This document shows positions 36,301 through 48,460 of a stretch of DNA of 64,000 bases, in pieces. A program made the translations under genes and the position numbers. The notes under the pieces are model-generated. The model worked only from the letters and a program-made list of their open reading frames with translations, was not told where the DNA came from and ran no database searches. Each line of letters starts with the position of its first letter. The stretch's first letter is position 1. Source of the DNA: Taenia hydatigena (taxonomy: Eukaryota > Platyhelminthes > Cestoda > Cyclophyllidea > Taeniidae); NCBI GenBank assembly GCA_036345935.2, contig JADWOT020000010.1, positions 7,800,587 to 7,864,586 of the forward strand, given 5' to 3'.

Positions 36301-37086
36301 GTAAGCGGCACAGTTCTGTCCTCGTTCCTCATCCATTAAATCCTTTGTGAATGGCTTTGTAGTTGTAGCACACAATCCATGCGTGTTTTGCACAACAACT
36401 CAATCACCGTAAGGCACCTGATTTGAAGAAGCTGAGACACGGGATGATGACTTCTTTCTGCCCTCTTCTTTCATTTACTCCACAACCCTCTCTATTTACT
36501 ACAGATAAGCATGATAGTCAGTTGGCACGCCACCACAACTTGCTTAGCATTGATCGACTTGGGAAGAAAAACTCACGTTGTGGGGAAGGATGATTGATTC
36601 TGAAGGTGTCATCCCAAAACTAAACTCCCGTGCAAATCTTGAACTCATTGGTTCTACTTGCGATTGCGCTTGTAAGAAGGGCTTCCGCTCCTCTTACTTC
36701 TTATCAATTCCTCACAATGATTTCAATTGTTTGTTGCATTGATAGACGTATTGTCGACAGCATTGGAGGCTTGAGACAGTTATCGCTACACTGTACCAAA
36801 TTTCTCTTTCAATGTAAGTAGATTTTGTCATGTTCTGATGACGGTCCGCATGACGACAATAAACCGTAAAACATCTTGATGCGAAATTCGGCGATTCTCG
36901 GTGGGTTGTGTGCTGTGAGTTAAACACGAGGGAAGAGTTAGCAACCAAACCATACTTAATGCATGCAGCTGCAAATGTAGAGCGAAGTAGAGACCATATC
37001 AAGTTGACACAAGCAGCAATGCAGTCCACATGCGCGGCATCCATCTTTCAGGCGTGTAACTGCTCGATGTCATTGGCAATTGCCAG

Positions 37087-37182
37087 CTGTACGTGGATGA
37101 GCGACGTCCGTGTTGGTATTTGGCATCCTTGAAGTTAGACAAACTAGTCGCTAAACGGTGGTTGCAAAAGTTTATGGAAGAA
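37087..37182 (+). other. Exon-like open segment (32 codons, good splice sites)
   Basis: Lies between AATTGCCAG and GAA|GTAAGT, phase 0-0. It encodes a charged and aromatic peptide (LYVDERRPCWYLASLKLDK, then KRWLQKFMEE). Neighbouring sequence at 36735-36812 also ends in a GTAAGT donor but in a different phase. Family unknown. Confidence 0.3.
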
Positions 37183-37593
37183 GTAAGTAACGTAAGGTGG
37201 AATCCACGTGACACACGAGTCTTGTCCATTCGATTCGATGCGATCGGACCCAACCACATCTCACCACATCACATCACCGGTAGTGCGAATGGATAGGCTG
37301 GCTTTACTGGCCATCGCAATGCTATGCCACTCTTCTTACATCCGTCTCTGTGTTTTCATCACCACTCTTAGCGTATTTGAGTCACACAAGGTAGAATTGT
37401 GATTGTGGGCAAAATTTGTGACCATCAAGATGTCCTACCACCGCTGCAGTCACAATTCCAATTTCCTCCCTAATATCAAGGTTCCAGTTCTAACAACTTG
37501 TTATACCGCCCATGGTAAAGTCGGTCCTCTTCTTACCCCAATTTTAAGCAGCATAACCAACATTGAGCTTGCCAAATGCAGGATGCGAGTTGA

Positions 37594-37785
37594 TTAATTG
37601 GCATCAGACTTGAGCTTGCCTCCATGCTTTGCCTTCACAAACACCTCACGGACACGGAACTTCATAGTGTGCATCGAGACACACTGAGACTTGAGAAACT
37701 TGGACCCAAAACTGCACAAGTTACGCGTGATCCTTCCAAATTTCGGTTCCCAACAGGAATGTTGGATTGTCAGCTGCATCAACAT
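37594..37785 (-). other. Unassigned 63-codon open frame with basic C-terminus
   Basis: The minus-strand frame ends in a basic segment (MKFRVREVFVKAKHGGKL). It reads like a protein C-terminus but was not identified. Upstream minus-strand sequence contains stops, so at best this is a terminal exon or pseudogene piece. Confidence 0.2.
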
Positions 37786-38199
37786 TGCTTATTGAAGCCC
37801 TGTTATCTTCAACAACTAGAGCCTTGTTAATGCATCTGCCTAAAGAATTGCATTTCCTTGTAGTCTGTGAGCATGGAGGCGGTACATGGTTCTTATTCTA
37901 TCGCAAAACTGGAGCATTCGAATTGGCCTGCTGTGGGGGGATTTTTCCTTTTGCCAAGCCTCAAGACACCCTGCTCGAACCACTTCATGAGCCTTCAGCA
38001 GCCGAATTTTGACGAAAATCATCCCATTATTTAAGGTCCAATATAGCTTTTAAGCTGTGGGTGAATCCGTCTTAGTGTGATAACAGCTGAAGATAACCAT
38101 AAAACTACCTCATGAAGGCGTCGTTGAGAGTTATGTGTGAGGGTGGAGCGTAAGTGAAAGTGTGATTTGCAATGTGCATGCGTGGACTTCATATCAAAT

Positions 38200-38650
38200 T
38201 ATGGAGAGGATTGATCATGCCCTCCTCGAAAGCACATCATTCCGTGATTGCGTAGTTTAATTGAATGCGTCGATAGGGACCGTCCTATTGAGCAAACACA
38301 GCAGCCCTCTTTGTCAACGCATTTTCCAATCACGAGTTGATGCCGGTGGTTAATGCTGCAAGAATCAGTAATTTCGCATATTTCCATTCCAGTCATCATA
38401 AACACTGAAACAAATTCGCATTGTTTGCTTGCAAAGGCACCAAAGTGAGTCGACTTGTGCTGTGTCAAATATCTGCAGCTCATAATGTGTGTTAGAGCAA
38501 TCACTCGGGACTAAAAGCTACTCTCGTCTTCTTGTTACACTCGTGGCAATCCTTCCACCTCCCTTCCAACACCAGATGTCGTCCCAATTTTCGCTGGCGG
38601 AATCCGCTTTCATCATATAGACACAACCTTTCCTGCATGTCAACCACTGC
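38200..38650 (+). repeat. Diverged direct repeat, partner at 40250-40660
   Basis: Shared landmarks in order: TCCTC.A, ATCATTC.GTG, GCAGC(A/G)GCCCTCTTTGTCA, TGCTG(T/C)CGGTG-type block, TTGTTACACT/TTGCACTTGTTGCGATCC, TTAGATGTCGT and AATTTTCGC(T/C)G(G/A)CG(G/A)AATCCG. About 2 kb apart, same orientation. Confidence 0.6.
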
Positions 38651-39562
38651 AGTGGAAGGGGTTTCAGTTATTAACTTGCATTCGGCTTGTCCACAATGGC
38701 GAGGTCACCTTCATTGTCTAGGCTATCGGTTAGTCGGTGATGAAGAAGAACTGAGTGCAGGCTATCAAACACTTCAATTCACAGTGTATCTGATTGACGG
38801 GAATGCGAATTGGCCCTCAAACAAGTGGGAATACAAAGTGATTGGAGCTGCCATCGCTAGCCACAAATAAAGAGGGTGTTGAAGTGACACTTAGTGGTGA
38901 GTTAAAGACATCTCGTTTACGGCTCGAGTTTGCCTAGCTCATTTTCTATGCTACTCAAATTATTCCGGCCAATAATTGCGCATTCATGAGAATCCACTGT
39001 GCCGCTTGTGTTTCACCTCAGCGCACAACTAATTGGGCTATTTTAGCAGCCTCTTTTTCTTTGAATGTTACGCCTTGACGAGGTGACCATCCTTCCACTA
39101 ATCTTGAAGTTCAGCCCTCTCTTGGTACCGCTATACTGCATGATGATGATTACATTCGGGATAGTGACAGCGACCGCGACAGTGGCAGTGCACTTCCTCA
39201 TAATACGTGTCAGAAGAAGAAGCTGCTTCCTAGGTCACTTCAGTATTGAATAGCCCGTTTACGCACTCATCAAGTCACCAGTTTGCGAGGCTGGATTCCT
39301 GTGGGAGGAGACCATGCCGATATGCTGACTAAAAGGCATCCTGCCAGCTTTGTCTGCAACCCCTAAATAACCTCCTCGTTCAGCATTTAAGAAGTTGTCT
39401 CTGTCGTGGACGCGTCTGCAAACGATGGTAGAAGTGCCTCTAGGTGAGTCACGTCCTCCTGATTCCTGGGTGGTTGCGTCAGCTTCCGATTTGACGAACC
39501 AATTTCGGCAGCGATTCTATAGTCTGCAGTCTAGCTAAAGGCACCTGTTGCTTAAAGCGATC

Positions 39563-39859
39563 TCAAGGCGGAGGCGCAATGCAGTGGATGTGGGGTATGC
39601 TGGCTACTGAAGTATTAGCCGACTTCATTTGCCCCAACACTAGCGTCAGCCGTTTGGGTCCCACTGTTTGATCGTACAAATCATCACACAAATGACAGTC
39701 TCTGCATCTGTACAGAAGAACAGTCATGTGCGACTTGATGTGCCACCATCTGCACACGCAGCACAATCGGTCATACTTGCCAGTGGCATGTGGTGTCACG
39801 GTGTGCATGAATGCACAATTCGCTTTGTGGGTCGAACACAAATCAAAACTTTGAATCAC
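39563..39859 (-). other. Cys/His-rich open frame, possible transposase zinc-binding relic
   Basis: This 98-codon minus-strand frame contains a dense C-x2-C, then Y-x-C-x2-C-x2-C cluster (DRLCCVCRWW, then YRCRDCHLCDDLY). The spacing is loosely reminiscent of the C-terminal zinc-binding domain of piggyBac-type transposases or of other small zinc-ribbon modules. No catalytic domain is visible upstream. It may be a mobile-element relic or chance. Confidence 0.2.
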
Positions 39860-40249
39860 TTGACTCTAGAGCATTTATGTTAGTCCAGAATGGGTGAGGC
39901 GCAAATGCAAAGCGTATATGTGTTGGAAGTGTCGTCTCAGCTCTGCCTCATTTGGTTGGCCACCAGCATCTTCAATGGTGATTTTTGCACTGACGAGTTG
40001 TGAGATACTTACATTTCATTGCTCCACTCTGAACATCGTACGTGCACTAACGCTCTCTAAACATGGCATTTATCTGGGATGTTAATCCAATTGGGATAGC
40101 GAGCGTTTCATTAGTGCAAAATGTGTGATAGCAGCTAGTGTGATGGATAAATTACTTCCTCTCTTTTCATTTTTACAGTTAATTTGATGTAACGCGACAG
40201 AGTAGACCCATTCGCTGCCTCAGTACTTCATCCGCGTGCTTAGCATCGA

Positions 40250-40660
40250 ATGGCGGACTTGATTGTTCTTGTCCTCCTCAAGGCAAATCATTCTGTGTCG
40301 GGCGTTCATTTAGACGTGCCAATATGGACTGTGCCATTCAACAAACGCAGCGGCCCTCTTTGTCAGCACATTCCTAATTACTAATTGCTGTCGGTGATTC
40401 ATGCTGCACGTGTCAGTTAGTCAGTCAGTCCGAACATTTCTCCCTCAGTCGTCAAAGAGCAATGCAGCAGATCCGTGTCGTTTGCATTTCGCAATGTATC
40501 TTACTGCAATCACATGAGATTATAAGAAAATTCAGTCTTTTTGTTGCACTTGTTGCGATCCTTATAATCCCTCCCAAAATTAGATGTCGTGTTAATTTTC
40601 GCCGACGAAATCCGATTTCGTCGTGAAGATGCGAGCACTTCTGAATGTCTACCGCTGCAC
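40250..40660 (+). repeat. Diverged direct repeat, partner at 38200-38650
   Basis: See the landmarks listed for the partner. Followed immediately by the decayed relative of the 14981 module. Confidence 0.6.
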
Positions 40661-40724
40661 AGAATGAGGAGTGATCACCATCTTGCATTCCGTTAAGCAT
40701 GGAGTGCAATGAGTCTTTAACCGC

Positions 40725-40860
40725 TGCTGATGATGTATGTGTGGGGAATCGGTGTGTGGAATAGAGGCGGACCTGCTTCCACCGGCCCAATAAAACTCAA
40801 AGGCTTGGCCATCTTGCTAAAACTGTCGGCCGGTGCGAGTCCACGCACCGTGGCTGCGTA
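40725..40860 (-). pseudogene. Decayed relative of the 14981 module (3' part)
   Basis: The minus strand matches 15275-15390: a DSFSKMAKPL-encoding block, GAAGCAGGTC and an ATCAGCAGCGGTTA end. Only the 3' third is recognisable. Confidence 0.45.
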
Positions 40861-41474
40861 TTTTGCTGACGGTTTCATTCTTCGCCACTCATATTCTTCT
40901 CCTCCCCTCAGCATTGACGTTGACCACAGATTGTCACGGATTCCGCGCATCGAGACAGGTAATATTTCTCAAGGCCTCAATACAATCGCAACCGTTTTTG
41001 ATGCCCTTCAAACCCTCTAACTATTTCAGCTTCCACATCCGCAACAGGCGTCTCTACTTGGCGCATAAATCAAGCATGACAATGTTATCTTTCTCCCTTC
41101 GTCAAACAACTACGACCAAGATATATGCCTTGGCTTCTCAAAGCATCGCGTCTCCACTATTTGCGTCAAATTTTGCTACCACAGATAATGAGAGTTCTAC
41201 ATTGGTCCTTGCGATTGTCGTTACTTGCAAACCTAACTTGACATCTTTATTCATCGCGACAAATTTGTCCGACTCCTACCCTCCAACCACCATGGTCAGT
41301 GGATCCGCTTCCAATTCTGCAATCATCACTACTAAGGAACCCTACACTGAGACAGAAATCTCAACTACCAGAGACTCTGCTTCGGCGCCCACCATCGCAT
41401 CTAATGATTCCGTGCAACATCAAGATCCTCCAACCTTCACCCGTACATCTGTCCAAACCTACCACCTAACCTAA
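40833..41474 (+). other. Long Ser/Thr-rich open frame (213 codons), unassigned
   Basis: This is one of the longest open frames in the window. After a hydrophobic N-terminal third, residues about 85-213 are Ser/Thr-rich with NES, NLS, NLT/NDS-type potential glycosylation sites and repeated S/T-x-S-A-S segments. A VSGSASNSAI segment vaguely recalls the pre-tail region of the FnIII antigens (TSGSASTPVI). There is no good splice context, and the start overlaps a decayed repeat. It could be a mucin-like exon or chance in a low-complexity stretch. Confidence 0.2.
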
Positions 41475-42199
41475 TCTTAACGCTTACCAATGCGTCTAGA
41501 GAATGGCGCATATATCTCGAGAAGACTTCCCAAGTTCGCAATACAATGAGAAAAGTCGAAGCAGCATTGTCCTCCCCAATCAACGGTAGACTAATTTAAA
41601 CACACTCATTTGATGCACCTCTGCAGCCTGCCTACACTATTGCCTCGACTTAGGAAGAAGAATGCTCATTTGAGGGTAGGCATCATGATGAAATGTAACA
41701 AGGATTGTCGTACCACATTCCGACAACATCCACCATCCTCAAGTGGGTGGTACTTGTTCCGCGATGCCCTACAGTTAACAATCACAATTCGTCCTTATCA
41801 TGATTATTAATGAATCCATCGATATGCATTAAACCTGCTAAACACAATTTACCTCGGTTAGGTTAGAAAACTGTGCAAGCAATGGACAAAAGCACGCCAG
41901 TTATTCTTCCCACCACAAAACCAAAACAAGTAGCATTGTCTGTCACAAAAGTGGGTGAATTCAGCAAACTCAATGCAAAGCACAACTTAAAAAGCTGGAC
42001 AAAATCAACAAATGGACGAATGCATATAAATGTACACTTATGCAAACAATTAAGTTGGCAACCTTCTTCCTTCATTAGTCCATACACTTCACTCATACTT
42101 ACGACAGGTCCTTTCTGCCTACCACATCATAAATGCAGAAATCACAGCAGTGCACTGCACTGCACTCTACTTCGTACACTTCCAACTGTCTCACCGAAC

Positions 42200-43060
42200 A
42201 CAGGTTATTGCAAAGACATTTAGCACTGGCACAGTCTTCTCCATATACGCGTCCTTCGTAGACTCCAAGAGAATAGGAGTATGTTGTGTTCTGCAGTCAC
42301 TGACACGGCATATCTTTGCAGCTAGAAATTTATAACAGGAGACTAAGATGACACGGTAAGGATGGTGAGACACAAAACTCATCACATCAACTCAGATGCT
42401 TGAACTCACACTTACCTGAGCGTAGTCCAATCCCACATTCTATGTACTTTATCAAGTGCTACATAACGGACGTGCATAATCCTATCAAATCTAATGCCTG
42501 ACCCGGTATCGCCACCGAAAATAGAATGCTGCTTGGTAGTATGTCCTTCATCCTAAGCACCTACGGCCTATCCACCTAAATTCCAGTCGTTCCCAGAATC
42601 GAAATGGAGATAGTACTGGCACAGATAATGCACTAAAAATGAGCAAGTAACATTCAAATTGGCAAATTAAGCGAATCACCAACAAGTAAGCATCCACTTT
42701 GCTCAAGGAGATTGTAATCAAACATTGGTGTCCACAATAACTAGATTTTTGTTCATAAAATTGGCTATTATTTCATCGACACGAAAACGTAAGTAGTTTA
42801 TTTCGAGAGAGCATGTCGACAAAGAGGAAACAAATAAAAACCAAAAACAGTAGACTTTAGCGATCACAGAAAACTCACACAAAGTGTCGCGAGCATCAAG
42901 CTAAAGGCAGAAAACTGCCAATGCACAAATGAATAACCGCAAATACTGTAGCCTGTGTCACACAACAGAAGGTGATGGTTAACTCGGTAAGCAAAAGATT
43001 GTACCATATTTATCACTTTCTAAACCACTAACACTGCAATCAGTAATGTGACACGAGTGC
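42200..43060 (+). repeat. Segmental duplication, copy A part 1 (partner 54220-55160)
   Basis: Matches 54220-55160 in the same orientation. Shared pieces include AGCACTGG/TGCACTGG.ACAG, the CGTCCTTCG.AGA(C/T)TCCAAGAGAATA block, TGTTTTGCAGTCACTGA and TTACCTGAGCGTAGTCC, then CACCTACGGCCTATCCACCT. Confidence 0.75.
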
Positions 43061-43082
43061 GATCCCTATTGCTGCATGAAAT

Positions 43083-44060
43083 TGCATCAGTAGGCATTTA
43101 TTTTGAAAAGAACTCGCACATCCAGTGTGGATAAAGCCGAATATCACCAGAATTAATGCCATTGGTTTGCAAGAAATTGTGCGGCTTCGTTGTCGTTGCC
43201 GCCATGACCACATGCGTGTTGACGAACCCCAGCATAAAGATAAATACTGTAGGACTTGCAAATGTTGTTGGCCACTGTTAATTGAGCCTCAGCATCACGA
43301 AGTGTGATGGCGTATCTAGGTAAGGCAGTGGAAATTTTCTCCGCCCACATCTGTGTGACTGCTGCTTTCTCGCAGAAGGAAGGAACGAACACCAAACTGA
43401 TTGTGGAATCGGCTAACCAGTGGCAATAAGTCAAACGAAATAAGATTTAAGCCACATGAGGAATACTGGCGCACCAATTGCAGCCACACCATCAGCTGAG
43501 TGCGAAGTACAATAAATGACACCATTTACAGAGAATAGTTCTCCACGACTTATTCATTTTGTGTGGTACGCAATGGCAACTATCACCTCATCCTATGTGT
43601 TCACGTTATTAGGCAAGGATTAATGGCGAAATTGAATGGAACTGTGCATAGAACTGTGATTACACACATCCTAACGCAATTAATTTCTGCTCGCCCCATT
43701 GTTTTTGTTTTCCATATGCAAAGGGTGTTCACTAGGAATGCCACCAGAGGTCATCTACTCACTCGCACAACGCGCTGGTGGGAATGCTGGTATGAGCTTA
43801 GCAGTAGGAAAATCACCACAACTGTGGCAGTGGGCCGTGCGATGACATCCAAAGCCTTCTTCTATCTACTAAGCGGGTTTATTCTCCCACCCAGTATCAT
43901 CAATCAATACTTCGCACATAAATTAATTCAGCTTGCCTGCCTACAACCGAGAGAATTCCTCAGCATCCCAGCAGCCCTAACTGCAGTTGGCACTGCAATT
44001 TTAAGACATGAGGCGTGAGCAAAGTAACAACATCATTAGCAGAGCTAATTACAACGCTGA
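43083..44060 (+). repeat. Dispersed element E, copy at 43 kb
   Basis: Matches 56590-57540 and complement(16480..17263). Landmarks are AAATATCACCAGAATT-type sequence, GGCCA.TGTTAATT.AGCCTC, AATGACACCATTT, CATATGCAAA(G/A)GG and GAATGCCACCAGAGGTCA. Open frames through it (for example 43563-44018) are partly shared with 57222-57425, but no known protein was recognised. Confidence 0.75.
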
Positions 44061-44099
44061 GTATGTGAGACGAATGTCAAGCTAATAAAGTAACCCACG

Positions 44100-44438
44100 A
44101 GCCCTTCATTTCCAGCCACATGTGGATAGTATACGGCACTGGATTTGGGAAAGTGGTGTTGTTGGCTCAGCAGTGAGTGAATTGCCAAAACTACGACAAA
44201 GGACAATGTGGTAAACACCACGCCCCTCCCTTTCTATTGGTGGTATCACCCTCTACACAGTTCCATCAACCAATGCTTTCCGTTTGTGTCATGGCTGGGC
44301 GATGACAGACACCACGGTAGAGTAATTGTGAGTGTGTGTGTGGGTCTTGTCGATCCGAGTCCATTCTGGAAGCACTGACGTTCATGTCACCACTAGGCGA
44401 AGACAACGACTCATGGACAATGTGAAGTACGTGTGACA
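44100..44438 (+). repeat. Segmental duplication, copy A part 2 (partner 57600-57900)
   Basis: GAGCCCTTCA, GGGAAAGTGGTGTTGTTG, GACAAAGGACAATGTGGTAA, CAGTTCCATCAACCAATGC and GACAACGACTCATGG are shared with 57600-57900. The similarity ends at GTGACAG, where the foldback element begins. Confidence 0.75.
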
Positions 44439-45500
44439 GCCTAATGCGATAGAACATTCAGAACTGGCACACAATTTGCCACTTCGAAATGTCGCTTAGA
44501 TGGTGGTTACGCCTGTGTTGAAGAGCATGCCAATGTAATTGATGGTGCTGCATCACTTCTATAATGCACCCGTGCGAATGTCGAGAGTTGATATTTTAAG
44601 CATCGCTATTCAATTTAATTCTCGATTCATTGAGGTGATAGATATGTGTGCATGCATTTCTCGAGTTATATTTTCGTTCCATTGTGTCTAATCTCCTGCG
44701 GTGAGGTCATTTGCATTTTCAGTTCTAACCCACATAGAAACGTTCTTTCATTGCTAATCCACTTGTGACTGCCCTGATCTTCAATGGTGGTCATCAGGAT
44801 AGCGCCCTCAAATTGCACAAGAATTGTGCTCTGTAAACAGGTAAACGAACAAAATTCGAGTTGAATGATAGCATCGGATTCGGTATCAGAACGCCTTGAG
44901 AATGCGCGGGTTGACGCAAAAGCAAGGAAACGAAAAACTAAGGACTCACATTGGTGATGGTGGCTTTGTAAACTTGCGTAGCCACTGTGGAAGAAAGAGA
45001 AGTGGTGAGGTAGTAGAAATGCTAGCCGCGCAGTCCAAAGGCGTTCCGATACCGAATCCGATGCAATTATTCAACTCGAATTTCGTTTGTTTACGGGCTT
45101 GCAGAGCATAATTCTTGTGCGATATGAAGGCGCGTTCCTGATGACCACCACCAAAGATTGGGCAGTCACGAGTGGATTAGCAATGGGAGATCCACGTTTC
45201 CATGTGGGCTAGAATTGAAAATGCGAATGTCCTCATCGCAGGAGATCAGACACTATTAGGCGAATACAGGACTCGAGAAATGCATGCGCATAAATGTATC
45301 ACCTCATTGGATCGAGAATTAAATTAAATAGCGAAGCATAGAATTACAACACTTGGCATTGGTAAGAGTGAATAACAGAAGTGATGGCGCACCACCACAT
45401 ACAGTGGCATGCCCTTTGACACAGGTGCAACCACTTAGTCTCAACGACATTTCGAATTGACACATTGTGTGCCAGTTCTGAATGTTCTATCGCATTAGGC
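44439..45500. mobile_element. Foldback element with ~460-bp terminal inverted repeats
   Basis: Arms 44439-44897 and 45039-45500 are inverted copies around a 141-bp centre. The outer ends match over GCCTAATGCGATAGAACATT and the inner ends over CATCGGATTCGGTATC. Similarity in between is high but imperfect (landmarks CTCGAGAAATGCATGC, GAATTAAATT). It interrupts the copy-A duplication exactly after GTGACAG, which continues uninterrupted in copy B at 57894. No transposase frame is present, so it would be non-autonomous. A clear target-site duplication is not visible; flanks share only GTGT. Confidence 0.7.
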
Positions 45501-48179
45501 GTGTACTTGGGTCACTATCAGTAGGCCCGTTTGTCGACCTGAGGCAACAAACAATGCCCGTTTTCTTACAGTGGATACCACAGCAAAATGACTTCTAGAG
45601 CAGTGTAGGTAATATTCACATACTTCTCTCCTTATGATCACTGGAAGTAGTAATTTATAGGTGACGGGAGGAGGACACTCGGAGCGCTTTGCTGCCAAAT
45701 TAATGGCAGAGAGTGACGTGGGCTTAATTGCGCGAGAAATGGACAGTTAGTTGAGGTTGGATGGGAGAGAAGGCCAGCACTAATTATGTTGCAAATAAAG
45801 AATGTTGAAATCGGTGTAGCATCGCCTCCTTTCCCATGTGCATTTTGCATGCTGCGACTAGAAGAGCTTACCTGCACGAGTGACCTGCACCCCTTCCATC
45901 TCTTGCCGATTCAGTTGACAAATGCCAAAGCATCGTGAGCAGATAATAATCGTAGAGTGATCCAAATGAAAGTCGGTTATTGGTTTGAAAAAGTCATCAG
46001 GAAAATAAAGTGGGCATTGGGAAAATCACAGGAGCAGTGAATGATCAGCTGTCATGTTCACTACTCCTCCATTGCGTTTCACCTGCCTACCTACATCGGT
46101 GCTCTCAAATGTAATTTGGGTTTGGTGTGACATTCACGCACCTCTCCCCTCTATTTAGCCCCAGTACACTCAACAACTGTGCCGTACTTTCACCCTTCAA
46201 CATCGACAACGCACCTCTCTCTAAACATTTCGCCCTTATTGTGCACCTACACTTCTGCTCCCGTTCATACCAGACGATACTCTGTGTGGGAAGCACGTCA
46301 GCTACATCGATGCCGCAAACTCCAACCATCGCAGCGTGATCTCACTCTTCTCCTCCCGACTCATTACCAAATAAACATGGGAAGGAGAGGCGTAATAGTT
46401 GAGCTACCAGATCACCTGGTCAACAGAGGCCGCTACGATAGCACCATTGCTGCTGCACATCAAACACTTTAAGCACAACAGTCCAAAACCACCAGCATGA
46501 CACCTTCTATCCTCACGCAATCAAAACTCCCTGATTTCCTACTCATCAATTAACCTCTCCACTCGTCTCCATATAAAAACGGACGGTTAATGCGACAGCG
46601 AATTTTATTCAGGAAGAGTGAGATGTGTAGAACACACGGATGAGACAGCCCCAACAAGTGCCACTTACGCAAGTTCCACCAAATTATTGCGAGCACCATT
46701 TGCACAGTGAGATTGATACATCCTGTAGGCGTCCACAGCCAACTAATATGACTTCGTGTTCTAGTGTGGAGCACATCAATGATGAACGCCAACCATTAAA
46801 TCAGGACCACATTTGTTCATGCGGATCACATTAAAATTGGAATGGTGGCGAAAACAACGACGACAACACATCCATCGACACACACTTGCAGTCGATACTT
46901 CTCAGCAAAACATTCAACGGACACACTATTATGCGCTTGTCCCTTGTCCCCTTCGCGCACATTGCAGTGATTCTGCAGCCACATGCCACAGCACTTACAC
47001 CCACGCGTGTGAGAGCACATCAATCCACTTTCCTTCCACTTGCTTTTATCACTCGTCGCTCCACAGGAGAATGGATGAAGAGGTAGACTTTGTGAGAATG
47101 TGGCCTACCTGCATTGCTGTTCGCGACAACACAGAGATGGTTGCATTCCAATTCCGAGTTGGTGGTTGGATGTGTTGGGTGCTACGTGCAGTTCTGTTCG
47201 TCCACGGACCAGTGTCGCATCGCACCGCATCTTGATTGCACACGCACAATCGGACCAATGGCACGACCACAGCACAGATCACACCCACTGCACTGGCATC
47301 ACCTCAGCCACTGCCACCATGCTCATCTGCATATATAGACGTGAGGACCTACCGGGCACCCCTATTTTGTCAGTGTCGACCAATCCAACGGCGTTAATCG
47401 GCATAGCGATATGACGCGTCAAACACGACGCGTTGTGACCTCGAGTCCTCACACCACGTGGCATGAATCACGACGTTTGTTTCTCCAAATTACATCATGC
47501 ACAGCTACGCTGATTGCACGATCCACCACATGCAGATCGAAGTTGCGCACTCAATATGATAATGTTATTGCTAATAATTGCTTCCTTGAATATTTATTCA
47601 AAGGGTCTAGCGTGCATCATTTATTTTCACAGTTCCAGTGTCAGAGAATGGGAGTGGGAGATGCAAGTGTCACAAGACGACAATGGATTAATAGGAGCGC
47701 AATGCTTTAGTATACTTGACACAACCTCCACGAATAAGGGATCTGCATGGACCCCTGCAATCACTGCGGCAGTCGTACCCACCACTGCACTGACTTGGAT
47801 AGGCACTAATGCTGAGATGTCGCCGACTCTCGGAGTCGCAGCCACTGGGGAAATCTTCATCAGCTCGTACAATCACAACTGGCTGATCAACATCGGATCA
47901 CGCAATCCCATAACTGACATCACAGATTGCGGGTTCGCCTTCACTTTGTTGTAATTTAATTCACATGCATGGCAGTCGCCTCATGTGCACTTTCGCCTTA
48001 CAGTAGTTTGTGACGCAAGCCGTAGCATACTCATATGCTACCGATTAAAAAGCGTTTCCATTTCTACATTCGCCTAAAATGTATCAATTAGGTGCTACAC
48101 ACAGGGATACCATCGTGACTTCGTCAAATCACCCTTTTCCAGATTAGCCACATGCAATAACGCATACTCATTCACTCAT
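45501..48179. other. Intergenic stretch, no gene recognised
   Basis: Many short overlapping open frames on both strands (for example 46813-47235 and 47514-47954, up to 146 codons), without splice context or recognisable domains. TATA-like motifs at 46570 and 47333 have no convincing start exon downstream. Confidence 0.35.
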
Positions 48180-48460
48180 TCACATTATGCGAAATAATCA
48201 CCACCTTCATATTTGCTGGGCATCAATAAGGGAGCCTTTAATGCAGTAAACAAACTGGCTCTAATAATAGCTGAGTTCTTTGTAGAAAATATAGACTTAT
48301 TTCTTTTAAATTTAAGTTACCATTTATTAAAACCTGGATACCCCAGTTGTATAGGCTGGTGCTAAGGTCAGCTGGACGGACGGCTCTGATGACCAATGCG
48401 AGTGCGTCACCGCGCTCACATGCCATACATGCATGCGCACATGCATGGGGCACCTGGTTA
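48180..48460 (-). repeat. Inverted-orientation repeat, partner at 50425-50705
   Basis: The reverse complement shares GCATGCATG/CACGCATGC, TTGGTCATC(A/G)GAGCCG, TATCCAGGTT, AACTTAG(C/CT), GCCAG and the TTACTGCATT(A/G)AAGGC block with 50425-50705. A short dispersed element about 280 bp long; family unknown. Confidence 0.6.

Noticed and set aside
46127..47954. Cluster of overlapping open frames of 60-146 codons on both strands
   Set aside because: Frames contradict each other, lack domains and splice signals, and look like chance frames in stop-poor sequence.
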